Positions 22,969 to 31,428 of a DNA stretch of 64,000 nucleotides are shown here, piece by piece (position 1 is the stretch's first letter; each line of letters starts with the position of its first letter). The stretch covers positions 70,654-134,653 of the forward strand of contig JAZSQK010000011.1 of assembly GCA_045537915.1 (NCBI GenBank). Direction: 5' to 3'. The notes under the pieces are model-generated. The model searched no databases. It saw only the letters and a list, made by a program, of their open reading frames with translations, and was not told where the DNA came from. This stretch comes from SFWF01 sp045537915 (GTDB taxonomy: Bacteria; Bacillota; Clostridia; Oscillospirales; Acutalibacteraceae). The translations under genes and the position numbers were made by a program.

Positions 22969-23670
22969 TTGGCTGATAAACGTAAGATAACAGCGCCTTT
23001 TTTTGAGATCGGTCCTAAGTCCTACCTTTACGGCGACGAGGTTCTTGATTTAGCAAAGGCTGCTGACGCAGCTTCAAAAAAATATGGTGTAAGCATCATC
23101 TTTACTACACCTGTTGTGGACATCAGAAGGGTTAAAGAGGCAACCGAAAATATTTTCGTTTTCGCTCCTCATATGGATCCTATCTACCCAGGAAGAGGTC
23201 TTGCCGACACACTTCCCGAGTCTTTAGTAGCCGCAGGTGCAGACGGTGTTATGCTCAACCACTGCGAGAAGCCCCTCACCTTTGAGGTTTTAAAGGAAAC
23301 TATTGACCGTGCAGATGAGGTTGGTCTTATTTCCATCGTTTGCGCAGACTCTCTCGCAGATGCAAGTAAGATTGCAACCCTCAGTCCCGACATTATCGTT
23401 GCTGAGCCTTCCGAGCTTATCGGAACAGGCGTTTCGGTCGGCAAGGAATATGTTGAGGCTGCAACAAAGTCGGTTAAGGATGTAAACTCCGATATTCTTG
23501 TTCTTACAGCAGCAGGAATTGCTAACGGCGAGGATGTTTACAACACCATTATTGCCGGCGCAGATGCTACAGGCTCTTCCTCCGGCGTTGCAAAAGCACC
23601 CGACAGGGCTGCTATGGTCGATGAAATGATTTCTGCCGTTCGTCGTGCTTGGGACGAGCGTCATAAATAA
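22969..23670 (+). CDS. Archaeal-type triose-phosphate isomerase-like protein
   Basis: A 233-residue TIM-barrel protein closer to archaeal than bacterial triose-phosphate isomerase. FAPHMDPIYPGRGLADTLPESLVAAGADGVMLNHCEK matches the archaeal 'HVDPxxPGxxTG...NHSER' block, VAEPSELIGTGVSVGK holds the catalytic Glu and flexible loop 6, and AAGIANGEDVYNTIIAGADA the phosphate-binding loop. The Lys in GPKSY at the N-terminus aligns with the catalytic Lys. The TTG start at 22969 follows AAGGAG; the longer reading starts in the promoter. It is followed 28 bases later by yjbQ. It could be a true glycolytic isomerase or, like EryH-type enzymes, act on a four-carbon sugar phosphate. Confidence 0.82.
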   Translation: MADKRKITAPFFEIGPKSYLYGDEVLDLAKAADAASKKYGVSIIFTTPVVDIRRVKEATENIFVFAPHMDPIYPGRGLADTLPESLVAAGADGVMLNHCEKPLTFEVLKETIDRADEVGLISIVCADSLADASKIATLSPDIIVAEPSELIGTGVSVGKEYVEAATKSVKDVNSDILVLTAAGIANGEDVYNTIIAGADATGSSSGVAKAPDRAAMVDEMISAVRRAWDERHK

Positions 23671-23698
23671 GTGAAAAATTTTTTGGAGGTATACAAAA

Positions 23699-24319
23699 AT
23701 GGAATTTAAAGTTTTTCAAAAAGAATTAGAGCTTCAGTCTCGCGGCTGGATCCCCACCTTCCACGATGTTTCTAAAGAGGTTTTAGAGATCGTTAAGGCT
23801 TCGGGCATCAAGAACGGTACCGTTTGTATCGCTTCACACCACACCACCTGCTCTGTTATGATTCAGGAGTGTTCACACGATATCGATTCCTTCGACCTTG
23901 AGTACTTACAGCATGACCTTCTCGACATTATGCGTGGTCTTATCCCCGACTACACCGACGAAGGAGACTACCGTCATCCCGGCCCGATCCATGCACAGTT
24001 CGGCCGCTATGTAAACGAGCCCGGCAACTACACAAGCATGAACACCGACGGACATCTCCGTTCTGTTTTCTTCGGCAGAAGCGAAACAATGACACTTAAG
24101 GACGGTGTTCTTGACGGTGGAGAGTTCGCTCATATCTATTTCATTGACTGGGACCACGTTCGTGCACGTCGCCGTCAGCTCAATGTAACCGTTATGGGTA
24201 CTACCGATGATGTTGAAGACAGAAAGTGGAACAACGGCGAGGTTATCAACACCCTCCGCAAGTTCACAGACGAGGAAAAGGCTTACAACGTTCATTACGA
24301 TCTTCAGCAGAAGAGATAA
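23699..24319 (+). CDS. YjbQ-family protein (UPF0047, secondary thiamine-phosphate synthase)
   Basis: A 206-residue member of the YjbQ/UPF0047 family, longer than the usual ~135 residues. The N-terminal IASHHTTCSVMIQE is the metal-binding His/Thr core, and ANGEFAH-like GVLDGGEFAHIYFIDWDH at the C-terminal side gives the other conserved strand with RRRQLNVTVMGTTDD. YjbQ proteins can form thiamine phosphate at low rate in genetic tests, and their physiological role is unclear. It lies 28 bases after the TIM-like gene with a good GGAGGT site, and both use similar frequent-codon choices, so they are co-expressed at high level. A hairpin follows the stop. Confidence 0.82.
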   Translation: MEFKVFQKELELQSRGWIPTFHDVSKEVLEIVKASGIKNGTVCIASHHTTCSVMIQECSHDIDSFDLEYLQHDLLDIMRGLIPDYTDEGDYRHPGPIHAQFGRYVNEPGNYTSMNTDGHLRSVFFGRSETMTLKDGVLDGGEFAHIYFIDWDHVRARRRQLNVTVMGTTDDVEDRKWNNGEVINTLRKFTDEEKAYNVHYDLQQKR

Positions 24320-24330
24320 TTTCGAATAAA

Positions 24331-24366
24331 TCAAACGGCCTTGTATTTTATTACAAGGTCGTTTGA
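24331..24366 (+). terminator. Probable terminator after yjbQ
   Basis: A 15-base stem with one G-T pair (TCAAACGGCCTTGTA with TACAAGGTCGTTTGA) follows the stop by 11 bases. The downstream T-tract is absent, so strength is uncertain. Confidence 0.55.
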
Positions 24367-24436
24367 TAAAATTCTACAACGTCATGAAAACAAAAAGCTA
24401 GGTCTTAAAAAGACCTAACTAAAAAAGCACATTGTT

Positions 24437-24466
24437 TTGACAACATATTATATCCCATTATATTAT
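24437..24466 (+). promoter_or_regulatory. Promoter for the second AraC-type gene
   Basis: TTGACA (24437-24442) and TATTAT (24461-24466) are 18 bases apart, with a further TATAAT at 24464. About 100 bases of leader precede the ATG. Confidence 0.55.
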
Positions 24467-24577
24467 AATTATAGTGCATTTTACGCCAATAGTCTTTGTA
24501 CTATTGTGACATTTATTTTGCATTTTTATTTTCCTTCCAGCAATTGACCGTAAAAATATACTTAGGAGCAAAAAAAT

Positions 24578-25465
24578 ATGCAGTACTATCCACGAACTCA
24601 TATCGAAGATACAATAGCTATTCAGTCTCTTGTTACAATTTATCATATAGATCTCTATAATCGTTCGGTTTCGGGCGATGTTCATGATTTCCCTGAAATT
24701 TTTTATGCGGATAAGGGTGATCAGACGACTTTTCTTGACGGAAAACCATATCTGCTCAAGGAGAGCGAACTTATCATTTATGCTCCTAATTGCTTTCACG
24801 GGCCAAAGGATCCGTCCAGTATTCCCAACACCTTTTCGGGAGAAATAGGAATCGTTAGCTTTGAAACAGACTCAACCCTGCTTAATGCTTTATATAACAA
24901 GCCTCTACCGCTGACAGCAAGACAGAGAGAACTGTTTTCCGAAATAATTACACGTGGACTGTCACTTTTTGAAAGCACAAAGTCAGAAGGCGGTCATATT
25001 GCATTTATACCCGATAAAGAACATAAAACTATGGAGTTGCTATATATTAAAAAGCTGCTTGAGCTTTTTCTTATTAGCCTTTACGCCTCACATACTCAAA
25101 AAGCCTCAAAACCGATTGCAACAAATAATAACAATTACGAAAGCAGTCAAATGGATGCTATTACCAAGTATTTTCAAAACCATCTCAACTCCATGCTTTC
25201 CTTAGAGCAAATAAGCGTCGACCTTGGTTACAGCATTCCAAAACTCAGACGAATCGTTTCCGAACAAAAGGGTTGCGGAATCATCGACTACTTTATTTCA
25301 CTTAAAATTACCGAGGCAAAACGCCTTATACGAGAGTCGTCTATGAACATTACCGAAATATCAGAGCAACTGGGCTTTAACTCGGTTCACTATTTTTCAA
25401 AGCAGTTTAAAAAGAGGACGGGGAAATCCCCTCTTGCATACGCTAAATCAATTGATAAAAGATAA
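24578..25465 (+). CDS. AraC-family transcriptional regulator (second)
   Basis: A 295-residue AraC/XylS-type regulator. The N-terminal ~150 residues form a cupin sensor (SGDVHDFPEIFYADKGDQT, then LKESELIIYAPNCFHG, the usual ligand-pocket strands). The C-terminal two helix-turn-helix units start near residue 195: LNSMLSLEQISVDLGYSIPKLRRIV and MNITEISEQLGFNSVHYFSKQFK followed by KSPLAYAKS. An AGGAG site lies ten bases before the ATG. It has its own promoter and terminator. The only neighbour that looks like a regulated catabolic gene is the decayed oxidoreductase at 25514-25780, so its original target may be lost and it now may act elsewhere. Confidence 0.9.
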   Translation: MQYYPRTHIEDTIAIQSLVTIYHIDLYNRSVSGDVHDFPEIFYADKGDQTTFLDGKPYLLKESELIIYAPNCFHGPKDPSSIPNTFSGEIGIVSFETDSTLLNALYNKPLPLTARQRELFSEIITRGLSLFESTKSEGGHIAFIPDKEHKTMELLYIKKLLELFLISLYASHTQKASKPIATNNNNYESSQMDAITKYFQNHLNSMLSLEQISVDLGYSIPKLRRIVSEQKGCGIIDYFISLKITEAKRLIRESSMNITEISEQLGFNSVHYFSKQFKKRTGKSPLAYAKSIDKR

Positions 25466-25469
25466 AACA

Positions 25470-25507
25470 AAAATCCAAATCTGCTATATAGCAGATTTGG
25501 ATTTTTT
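25470..25507 (+). terminator. Terminator of the second AraC-type gene
   Basis: AAAATCCAAATCTGC pairs with GCAGATTTGGATTTT around TATATA, followed by further Ts. Confidence 0.92.
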
Positions 25508-25513
25508 CAATAG

Positions 25514-25780
25514 TCAATTATAAGCATCTTCAAGGCCTAAACCACGAAGGTCAGCAACTATGCCCTGCTTTTCTGCTTCATAAAGTTTCCAAATAACTCT
25601 CAGGCTTTGCAGTGATGCTCTGGCATCGGTTATCGGTCTCTTACCTGTACGGCAGCATTCAATGAAGTGCCTTGTCTGTACATCAAAATACTTTTGGTTT
25701 CCTGTCTTATTTATATCCCAGACAATGCGTGTTCCGCGCGGTTTCTCGGGCTCGCCGGGAATTTTAAAAGCGTCTCCGGT
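25514..25780 (-). pseudogene. C-terminal remnant of a Gfo/Idh/MocA-family oxidoreductase
   Basis: About 88 codons on the minus strand read GDAFKIPGEPEKPRG, then HFIECCRTGKRPITDARASLQSLRVIWKLYEAEK and end at a TGA (25514-25516). This is the C-terminal tail of NAD(P)-dependent Gfo/Idh/MocA sugar dehydrogenases, whose full length is about 350 residues. The fragment begins directly behind the yajC stop codon, an in-frame TGA lies just upstream, and it has neither a start codon nor a ribosome site. The N-terminal Rossmann domain is gone. A deletion fused the gene's tail to the end of yajC. The frame itself is still open, so the loss is probably recent. Confidence 0.8.
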
Positions 25781-25789
25781 TCAATTTTT

Positions 25790-26119
25790 TTATTCGCCGT
25801 CGTGAATAGTCAGGTTCTGTTGAACTGCCCAACGTGCTATTCTCTGCTTGGAATGGTCGCCGAGGGACTCAACAACAAGTGAATCTTCCTTTATTGAAAC
25901 GACCTTAAAGTGAAAGCCGCCGATGGTGAGAATTTCATCTCCGATTTGAAGATTGTTTCTCATCTTCTCTTCTTCCTTCTGCTTTTTCTTCTGAGGACGG
26001 ATCATTACAAAGTACATTACTACAAACATTACAACGATCAGGCCTATCGACATAAGTCCCTGCATTCCTGCTGCGCCTTGTACATCTGTAGGGGTGGTCT
26101 CAAGTAAAAACAAGTTCAT
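25790..26119 (-). CDS. yajC: Preprotein translocase subunit YajC
   Basis: A 109-residue small membrane protein. Its one transmembrane helix is at about residues 17-37 (LMSIGLIVVMFVVMYFVMI), followed by the basic RPQKKKQKEEEKMRNNLQIGD and the GDEILTIGGFHFKVVSI domain typical of YajC. It associates with SecDF and assists protein export. The ATG at 26119 was chosen over a longer reading because a perfect GGAGG precedes it. It lies downstream of tgt on the minus strand, the common tgt-yajC order in bacteria, while secDF is 6 kb away on the other strand. A pseudogene tail follows its stop directly. Confidence 0.92.
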   Translation of the reverse strand: MNLFLLETTPTDVQGAAGMQGLMSIGLIVVMFVVMYFVMIRPQKKKQKEEEKMRNNLQIGDEILTIGGFHFKVVSIKEDSLVVESLGDHSKQRIARWAVQQNLTIHDGE

Positions 26120-26195
26120 AAATTTATACCTCCATATGATATCAAACTCAATTATATATTGATTTTCTCTTTTTTTCAAGCATAATTTACGCTCT

Positions 26196-27332
26196 TTATA
26201 TTCTGGTAGAGATTATTTTCTCCCGCTCACGCTTAAACTCGGCAAATCTTCCCTCATCAAGCGCTGCTCGGATATCCTCCATAAGAGTGTTATAAAACCA
26301 AAGATTATGCATAACAAGGAGTCTCTGGGAAAGCATTTCCTCTGCCTTTAAAAGATGACGGATATAGGCTTTTGAATAACGCTGACAGACAGGGCAACCG
26401 CAGTTTTCATCGATTGGAGTCATGTCTCTATCATATTTTTTATTGTTGATATTTATAATACCAACAGATGTAAAGAGATGTCCGTGACGGGCATTTCTGC
26501 TCGGCATTACGCAGTCAAAAAGGTCTATTCCCCTTTCAACCCCGTTTAAAATGTTTGCCGGGGTTCCCACTCCCATAAGGTAGCGTATTTTATCTGCCGG
26601 CATCTCGGGTGTTACGTGGTCAAGGACATCGTACATAATCTCGGTTGGCTCTCCAACCGCAAGTCCGCCGACTGCATAGCCGTCAAGCTCGAGTTCTCTT
26701 ATCTGTTTCATATGCTCAACACGAAGGTCGTTAAAGGTGCAGCCCTGATTGATACCGAAAAGAAGCTGATTAGGATTGACGGTAGTCTCCATTTTATTCA
26801 GCTCCTGCATCTTTGCCTTGCAGCGTTTAAGCCATCTTGTAGTTCTTTCACAGGAAGCCTTTGAATAGGAATGTTCGGCAGGGTTTTCTACGCACTCGTC
26901 AAACGCCATGGCAATAGTCGAGCCGAGGTTTGACTGAATCTGCATACTCTCCTCCGGGCCCATAAATATCTTCTTGCCGTCAACGTGGCTGGAAAAGTTT
27001 ACTCCCTCCTCGGTAATCTTGCGAAGAGATGCAAGTGAGAAAACCTGAAAGCCGCCGCTATCGGTAAGAATAGGTCCGTCCCAGGTCGTAAATTTGTGAA
27101 GACCGCCGCAATCCCTTACGATATCGTCGCCGGGTCTTATGTGCAGATGATAGGTGTTCGACAGCATTACCTGACACTTAAGGTCTTTAAGATCCTCGGC
27201 AGATACGGCGCCTTTTATTGCTCCGGCCGTCGCAACATTCATAAAGGCTGGTGTCTGAACCGTTCCGTGAACCGTAGTAAGCCTTCCTCTACGGGCAGAG
27301 CCCTCGGTTTTTAGTAGTTTGTAATTATCCAT
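26196..27332 (-). CDS. tgt: Queuine tRNA-ribosyltransferase
   Basis: A 378-residue TIM-barrel enzyme that swaps guanine 34 of GUN-anticodon tRNAs for the queuosine precursor PreQ1. The active-site motif DSGGFQVFSL carries one catalytic Asp, and the second is in GIDLFDCVMPSRNARHG. The zinc site is CGCPVCQRYSKAYIRHL, with Cys, Cys, Cys and His as expected. Length is normal. The ATG follows CAGGAGA. It lies 21 bases after queA on the same strand, the usual queuosine pairing, and upstream of yajC. PreQ1-making genes (queCDEF) are not in the window. Confidence 0.97.
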   Translation of the reverse strand: MDNYKLLKTEGSARRGRLTTVHGTVQTPAFMNVATAGAIKGAVSAEDLKDLKCQVMLSNTYHLHIRPGDDIVRDCGGLHKFTTWDGPILTDSGGFQVFSLASLRKITEEGVNFSSHVDGKKIFMGPEESMQIQSNLGSTIAMAFDECVENPAEHSYSKASCERTTRWLKRCKAKMQELNKMETTVNPNQLLFGINQGCTFNDLRVEHMKQIRELELDGYAVGGLAVGEPTEIMYDVLDHVTPEMPADKIRYLMGVGTPANILNGVERGIDLFDCVMPSRNARHGHLFTSVGIININNKKYDRDMTPIDENCGCPVCQRYSKAYIRHLLKAEEMLSQRLLVMHNLWFYNTLMEDIRAALDEGRFAEFKREREKIISTRI

Positions 27333-27353
27333 TGTATCTCCTGATATTTTGGT

Positions 27354-28373
27354 TTATAAAATCAGCATCGCATCGCCGAAGCTGAAAAATCTGTACTTTT
27401 CCTCTACGGCGGTATTATATGCATTCATTGTGTTTTCATAACCTGCAAAGGCAGACACAAGCATTATAAGGGTGCTTTCGGGAAGGTGGAAGTTTGTAAT
27501 AATGCCGTCCATACATTTGAAGGTATAACCCGGATAGATAAAGATATCGGTGTCGCCCGAGCATTCCTTAATCTCTCCAAAAAATGTTGCGGCGCTCTCT
27601 ATCGTTCTGCAGCTTGTTGTACCGACACAGATTACCCTGCCGCCATTTTTCTTGGTTTCATTTATAAGGTCGGCGGTTTCTTTAGGTATAACATAATGCT
27701 CGGTATGCATATGGTGGTCGGTTATATCCTCCGCCTTTACGGGACGGAAGGTGCCCAGTCCCACGTGCAAAGTGACATAGCCTATATTTATGCCGCTACA
27801 CTTCAATTCTTCGAGCATATCGTCGGTAAAATGCAATCCTGCTGTGGGGGCGGCTGCCGAACCGAGCTCCTTTGAGTATACCGTCTGATAGCGTTCTTTA
27901 TCCTGAAGTTTTTCCTTTATATAGGGCGGAAGGGGCATTTGCCCAACCTCGTCCAGACATTCAAAGAACTCTCCGTCACACTCAAATCTCATAATGCGGT
28001 TTCCGTCGGGCAGAACCTCCGCAACCTCGGCTCTCAGTCTGTCAGAAAAGGTAAATTTGTTGCCTTCTTTCGCCTTTTTGCCGGGTCCTGCAAGACACTC
28101 CCAAAGGTTTGTCCCGTGTTGCTTTAGAAGAACAAACTCAACGACAGCCCCAGTTTCTCTGACGCCGTAGATACGGGCAGGGAGAACCCTTGTATCGTTT
28201 AATATAAGGCAATCGCCCTTTTTCAAAAATTTACCTAAATCACTGAAAACGCTATGCTCTACGCCCTTTTGTTGCCTTTGTATGAACATAAGCCTTGAAG
28301 AGTTTCTCGGCTCTATGGGAGTCTGCGCAATTAGTTCTTCGGGCAGATTATAAAAAAAATCACTAGTTTTCAT
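27354..28373 (-). CDS. queA: S-adenosylmethionine:tRNA ribosyltransferase-isomerase
   Basis: A 339-residue enzyme that transfers and rearranges the ribosyl group of SAM onto PreQ1-modified tRNA to form epoxyqueuosine. Characteristic segments are FFYNLPEELIAQTPIEPRNSSRLM at the N-terminus, LILNDTRVLPARI, the GSAAAPTAGLHFT motif and VTLHVGLGTFRPV, then FLPEST-type NFHLPESTLIMLVSAFAG. The start at 28373 (MKTSDFF) is preferred; the TTG at 28385 would also be in frame but lies inside the GAGG ribosome site spacing. It is first in the queA-tgt-yajC unit. The divergent asd promoter lies 55 bases upstream. Confidence 0.96.
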   Translation of the reverse strand: MKTSDFFYNLPEELIAQTPIEPRNSSRLMFIQRQQKGVEHSVFSDLGKFLKKGDCLILNDTRVLPARIYGVRETGAVVEFVLLKQHGTNLWECLAGPGKKAKEGNKFTFSDRLRAEVAEVLPDGNRIMRFECDGEFFECLDEVGQMPLPPYIKEKLQDKERYQTVYSKELGSAAAPTAGLHFTDDMLEELKCSGINIGYVTLHVGLGTFRPVKAEDITDHHMHTEHYVIPKETADLINETKKNGGRVICVGTTSCRTIESAATFFGEIKECSGDTDIFIYPGYTFKCMDGIITNFHLPESTLIMLVSAFAGYENTMNAYNTAVEEKYRFFSFGDAMLIL

Positions 28374-28427
28374 AAATTTGTACAACCTCGAGTATCACTT
28401 TTGGACTTCTTTTGGCATAAAATGTAT

Positions 28428-28456
28428 TTGACAAACACACATATGAATGATAAAAT
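28428..28456 (+). promoter_or_regulatory. Promoter for asd-dapA-dapB
   Basis: A perfect TTGACA (28428-28433) and TAAAAT (28451-28456) are 17 bases apart. The leader to the asd start is about 95 bases, too short for a lysine riboswitch, and none was seen. Confidence 0.75.
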
Positions 28457-28557
28457 TTAAAAGAATGGGTAAGTCTGTACATATTATATTAGAAATGTTC
28501 ATACTTATCAACCAAAATTTTAAATGTTTTTATCCCCTTTGAAAGAGTGTGATCTTT

Positions 28558-29637
28558 GTGAAAAAATATAATGTAGGAATTATCGGTGCTACAGGAATGG
28601 TAGGTCAACGTTTTGCGACTCTGCTCTCCAATCACCCCTGGTTTAACATTAAGGTTCTCGCCGCAAGTGGCAGAAGCGCTGGTAAAACTTATGAGGAGGC
28701 TCTGGGCTCAAGATGGGCTATGAAGGCTCCTCTTCCCGAAAAGCTAAAGGACATGGTCGTTTTAGACGCTGTTGCCGATATGGAAAAGGTTGCCGCAGAG
28801 GTTGATTTCGTATTCTGCGCAGTTGATATGAAAAAGGATGAGATTAAGGCTCTCGAGGAGGCATACGCAAAATTAGAGTGTCCTGTTGTTTCAAACAACT
28901 CGGCTCATCGTTTTACCGATGATGTTCCTATGATTATTCCCGAAATAAATGCCGACCACACCGCTATTATTGAGGCTCAGAGAAAGCGTCTGGGTACAAA
29001 GCGAGGCTTTGTTGCGGTAAAATCCAACTGCTCTCTCCAGAGCTATGTTCCCGCCCTTTATCCCCTTGATGAGTTCGGTGTAAAGAATGTTCTCGTTTGC
29101 ACCTATCAGGCAATCTCGGGCGCAGGAAAAACCTTTGAGCGTTGGCCCGAAATGGTGGATAATGTTATCCCCTTTATCGGCGGCGAGGAGGAAAAGAGTG
29201 AGCGTGAGCCTCTTAAGATTTGGGGTAAGGTTGAGTCAGATAAGATTGCCCTTGCCGACAGTCCCAAGTTCACAGCTCAGTGTCTGCGTGTTCCGGTTTC
29301 CGACGGTCATATGGCTGCGGTTTTCGTAACCTTTGATAAAAAGCCCTCTAGGGAAGAAATTCTCAAAAAGTGGGCAGATTTTTCGGGAGAGCCCCAAAAG
29401 CTCGAACTCCCCAGCGCACCCAAGCAATTCTTACATTATTTCACCGAGGACAATATGCCCCAGACCAAACTTCAGCGTGAGCTTGAGGGCGGAATGGCAG
29501 TATCGGTCGGTCGTTTACGTCCCGACAGTCAGTATGATTACAAGTTTGTTTGTCTTTCTCATAATACCCTACGTGGCGCAGCCGGCGGCGCTGTTTTACT
29601 TGCGGAGCTGCTTTGCGCTAAGGGGTATATGGACTAA
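28558..29637 (+). CDS. asd: Aspartate-semialdehyde dehydrogenase, archaeal/fungal-type
   Basis: A 359-residue NADP-dependent dehydrogenase that reduces aspartyl phosphate to aspartate semialdehyde, the branch point to lysine, diaminopimelate, threonine and methionine. The opening VGIIGATGMVGQRFATLLSNHPWF is the Rossmann motif and matches the longer archaeal/fungal branch rather than the common bacterial Asd. The catalytic Cys is in VKSNCSLQSYVPA and the substrate Arg/His part in LRVPVSDGHMAAVF. The GTG at 28558 was preferred over the one at 28549, since GAAAGAG lies at better distance. It begins the diaminopimelate operon, with dapA 21 bases downstream. Confidence 0.95.
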   Translation: MKKYNVGIIGATGMVGQRFATLLSNHPWFNIKVLAASGRSAGKTYEEALGSRWAMKAPLPEKLKDMVVLDAVADMEKVAAEVDFVFCAVDMKKDEIKALEEAYAKLECPVVSNNSAHRFTDDVPMIIPEINADHTAIIEAQRKRLGTKRGFVAVKSNCSLQSYVPALYPLDEFGVKNVLVCTYQAISGAGKTFERWPEMVDNVIPFIGGEEEKSEREPLKIWGKVESDKIALADSPKFTAQCLRVPVSDGHMAAVFVTFDKKPSREEILKKWADFSGEPQKLELPSAPKQFLHYFTEDNMPQTKLQRELEGGMAVSVGRLRPDSQYDYKFVCLSHNTLRGAAGGAVLLAELLCAKGYMD

Positions 29638-29658
29638 TTTTATTTGAGGTTGAGTATA

Positions 29659-30546
29659 ATGAAAAATACTATTTTCAAAGGCGTTGCTACCGCTCTCGTT
29701 ACCCCGATGAATGAGGATGGTTCTATCAATTTTGACCGTCTTGGCAGACTAATTGATGAGCAGATTGAGGCGGGTGTCCCAGCACTCGTTATATGCGGAA
29801 CGACAGGAGAGTCTGCTACAATGACACTTGAGGAGCACTCAAAGGTTATTGAGTTTGCTGTTAAGCACACTGCAGGAAGGGTTAAAATAATAGCAGGTGC
29901 AGGAAGTAATGATACCGCCTGTGCCGCCGCTCTTGCAAAAGAGGCAGAAGAGGTAGGTGCAGATGCTCTGCTTCTTGTTACACCTTACTACAACAAGGCT
30001 ACCCAATCGGGACTTGTTGCCCACTACAAGTACATTGCCCAGAGGGTTTCTCTCCCGATTATACTTTACAATGTTCCCTCCAGAACAGGTGTCAATATAA
30101 AGCCTGAAACATACGCAAAGCTTGCAGATGTTCCTAACATTGTTGCTATTAAAGAGGCCAACGGAGATATATCTTCGGTTGTAAAGACCAGACTTTTGTG
30201 TGGAGATAAGCTCGATATTTATTCGGGTAATGACGACCAGATAATTCCCATTATGGCGCTTGGCGGCAAGGGTGTTATTTCGGTTCTTTCGAATGTTATG
30301 CCGAAGGAAACTGTCGAAATGTGTGACAAAATGCTGAAGGGCGACCTCGAGGGCGCCGCTAAAATGCAGATTGAGCTTTCCTCCCTTATTGATGCCCTAT
30401 TTATTGAGGTCAACCCCATTCCCGTTAAGGAAGCTATGAATCTTATGGGTATGGATATGGGCCCTGTAAGATTGCCGATGACTCCTATGGAGGAGGGCAC
30501 AAAGGCAGTTCTCAAAAACGAGCTTAAGAAGTTTAAGCTTATATAA
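29659..30546 (+). CDS. dapA: 4-hydroxy-tetrahydrodipicolinate synthase
   Basis: A 295-residue TIM-barrel aldolase of class I type that condenses pyruvate with aspartate semialdehyde. It shows FKGVATALVTPMNEDGS, ICGTTGESATM for the substrate loop, YNVPSRTGVNI with the catalytic Tyr, and NIVAIKEANGDISSV with the Schiff-base Lys. The ATG at 29659 has GAGG upstream; the in-frame TTG 15 bases earlier lacks one. It is second in the asd-dapA-dapB operon. Lysine inhibition cannot be judged from these residues. Confidence 0.96.
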   Translation: MKNTIFKGVATALVTPMNEDGSINFDRLGRLIDEQIEAGVPALVICGTTGESATMTLEEHSKVIEFAVKHTAGRVKIIAGAGSNDTACAAALAKEAEEVGADALLLVTPYYNKATQSGLVAHYKYIAQRVSLPIILYNVPSRTGVNIKPETYAKLADVPNIVAIKEANGDISSVVKTRLLCGDKLDIYSGNDDQIIPIMALGGKGVISVLSNVMPKETVEMCDKMLKGDLEGAAKMQIELSSLIDALFIEVNPIPVKEAMNLMGMDMGPVRLPMTPMEEGTKAVLKNELKKFKLI

Positions 30547-30569
30547 ATTAAGATTTAGGAAGTTTAAAA

Positions 30570-31325
30570 ATGACAGATATTGTTCTCTGTGGAGCAAACG
30601 GCAGAATGGGACGGTTTATTACCGAAGCCGTTAAAAAAAGAGAGGATTGCAGAATAGTTGCCGGTGTTGATATAAACACCTTGGCCGCTTCTGACTATCC
30701 CGTATTTGCAACCATCGGCGCAGTTGATGTGAAAGCCGATGTTCTTATCGATTTCTCTCATCCTTCCCTACTTGACAGCATTCTCGATTTTGTAAAGAAA
30801 AATAATATACCCGCCGTTCTGGCAACTACGGGATATTCTGCCCAGCAGACCGCAAAAATCAGAGAAGCCTCGAAAACTGCTCCGATATTCTTTACCTTTA
30901 ATATGTCGCTCGGTGTAAATCTGCTTGTTTCTCTTGCTAAAAAGGCCGCATCGGTACTTGGCGATTCCTTCGATGTGGAAATTGTTGAAAAACACCACAA
31001 CCAGAAGCTAGACGCTCCCTCGGGCACTGCGGTTATGCTTGCAGATGCAATAAACGATGTTTTTAACAATGAGCTCAGCTACGAGTTTGACCGTCACTCA
31101 AAGAGAGAAAAAAGACCGTCTAAACAGATTGGCATTCACTCGGTAAGAGGCGGTAACATTGTCGGAGAACACGATGTTATCTTTGCCGGTCACGATGAGG
31201 TCATTACCCTTAGCCACCACGCATCCAGCCGTGAGGTTTTTGCACTTGGAGCCGTTAAAGCCGCCCTTTTTATGAAGGGTAAAGGTGCAGGTTTTTACGA
31301 TATGAATGATGTGATTACATTATAA
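30570..31325 (+). CDS. dapB: 4-hydroxy-tetrahydrodipicolinate reductase
   Basis: A 251-residue NAD(P)H-dependent reductase, third step of the diaminopimelate branch. The N-terminal VLCGANGRMGRFITEAV is the nucleotide-binding motif, FTFNMSLGVNLLVSLAKKA the hinge, and EKHHNQKLDAPSGTAVML the substrate-binding His/Lys/Thr signature. Length is typical. Ribosome site GGAAG lies 24 bases after dapA. A strong terminator follows, so the operon ends here and later steps (dapH/dapL, dapF, lysA) are encoded elsewhere. Confidence 0.96.
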   Translation: MTDIVLCGANGRMGRFITEAVKKREDCRIVAGVDINTLAASDYPVFATIGAVDVKADVLIDFSHPSLLDSILDFVKKNNIPAVLATTGYSAQQTAKIREASKTAPIFFTFNMSLGVNLLVSLAKKAASVLGDSFDVEIVEKHHNQKLDAPSGTAVMLADAINDVFNNELSYEFDRHSKREKRPSKQIGIHSVRGGNIVGEHDVIFAGHDEVITLSHHASSREVFALGAVKAALFMKGKGAGFYDMNDVITL

Positions 31326-31328
31326 GCT

Positions 31329-31360
31329 AAACTCACTGTTCTTTCAGACAGTGAGTTTTT
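31329..31360 (+). terminator. Terminator of asd-dapA-dapB
   Basis: AAACTCACTGT pairs with ACAGTGAGTTT around eight bases and runs into T5. It overlaps the start of the next promoter by few bases only. Confidence 0.92.
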
Positions 31361-31362
31361 GC

Positions 31363-31413
31363 TTGACAAACCATTCTACATAATGTAGAATACAATTGTA
31401 CTACAAGCTGTAG
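31363..31413 (+). promoter_or_regulatory. BlaI-type promoter with two operators
   Basis: TTGACA (31363-31368) and TAGAAT (31386-31391) are 17 bases apart. Operator 1, CTACATAATGTAG (31376-31388), fills the spacer and covers part of the -10. Operator 2, CTACAAGCTGTAG (31401-31413), sits just downstream, 25 bases centre to centre. Both have the TACA/TGTA core known for BlaI/MecI operators, so the repressor downstream very likely controls its own gene. Confidence 0.88.
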
Positions 31414-31428
31414 AACGGAGGAAATGAT

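Noticed and set aside
24394..24418. Hairpin resembling a minus-strand terminator
   Set aside because: TAGGTCTT/AAGACCTA is followed by T-rich sequence on the minus strand, but no minus-strand gene ends there, so it was not annotated.
28457..28557. Possible lysine riboswitch before asd
   Set aside because: The leader is only about 95 bases and lacks the length and stems of a lysine riboswitch.
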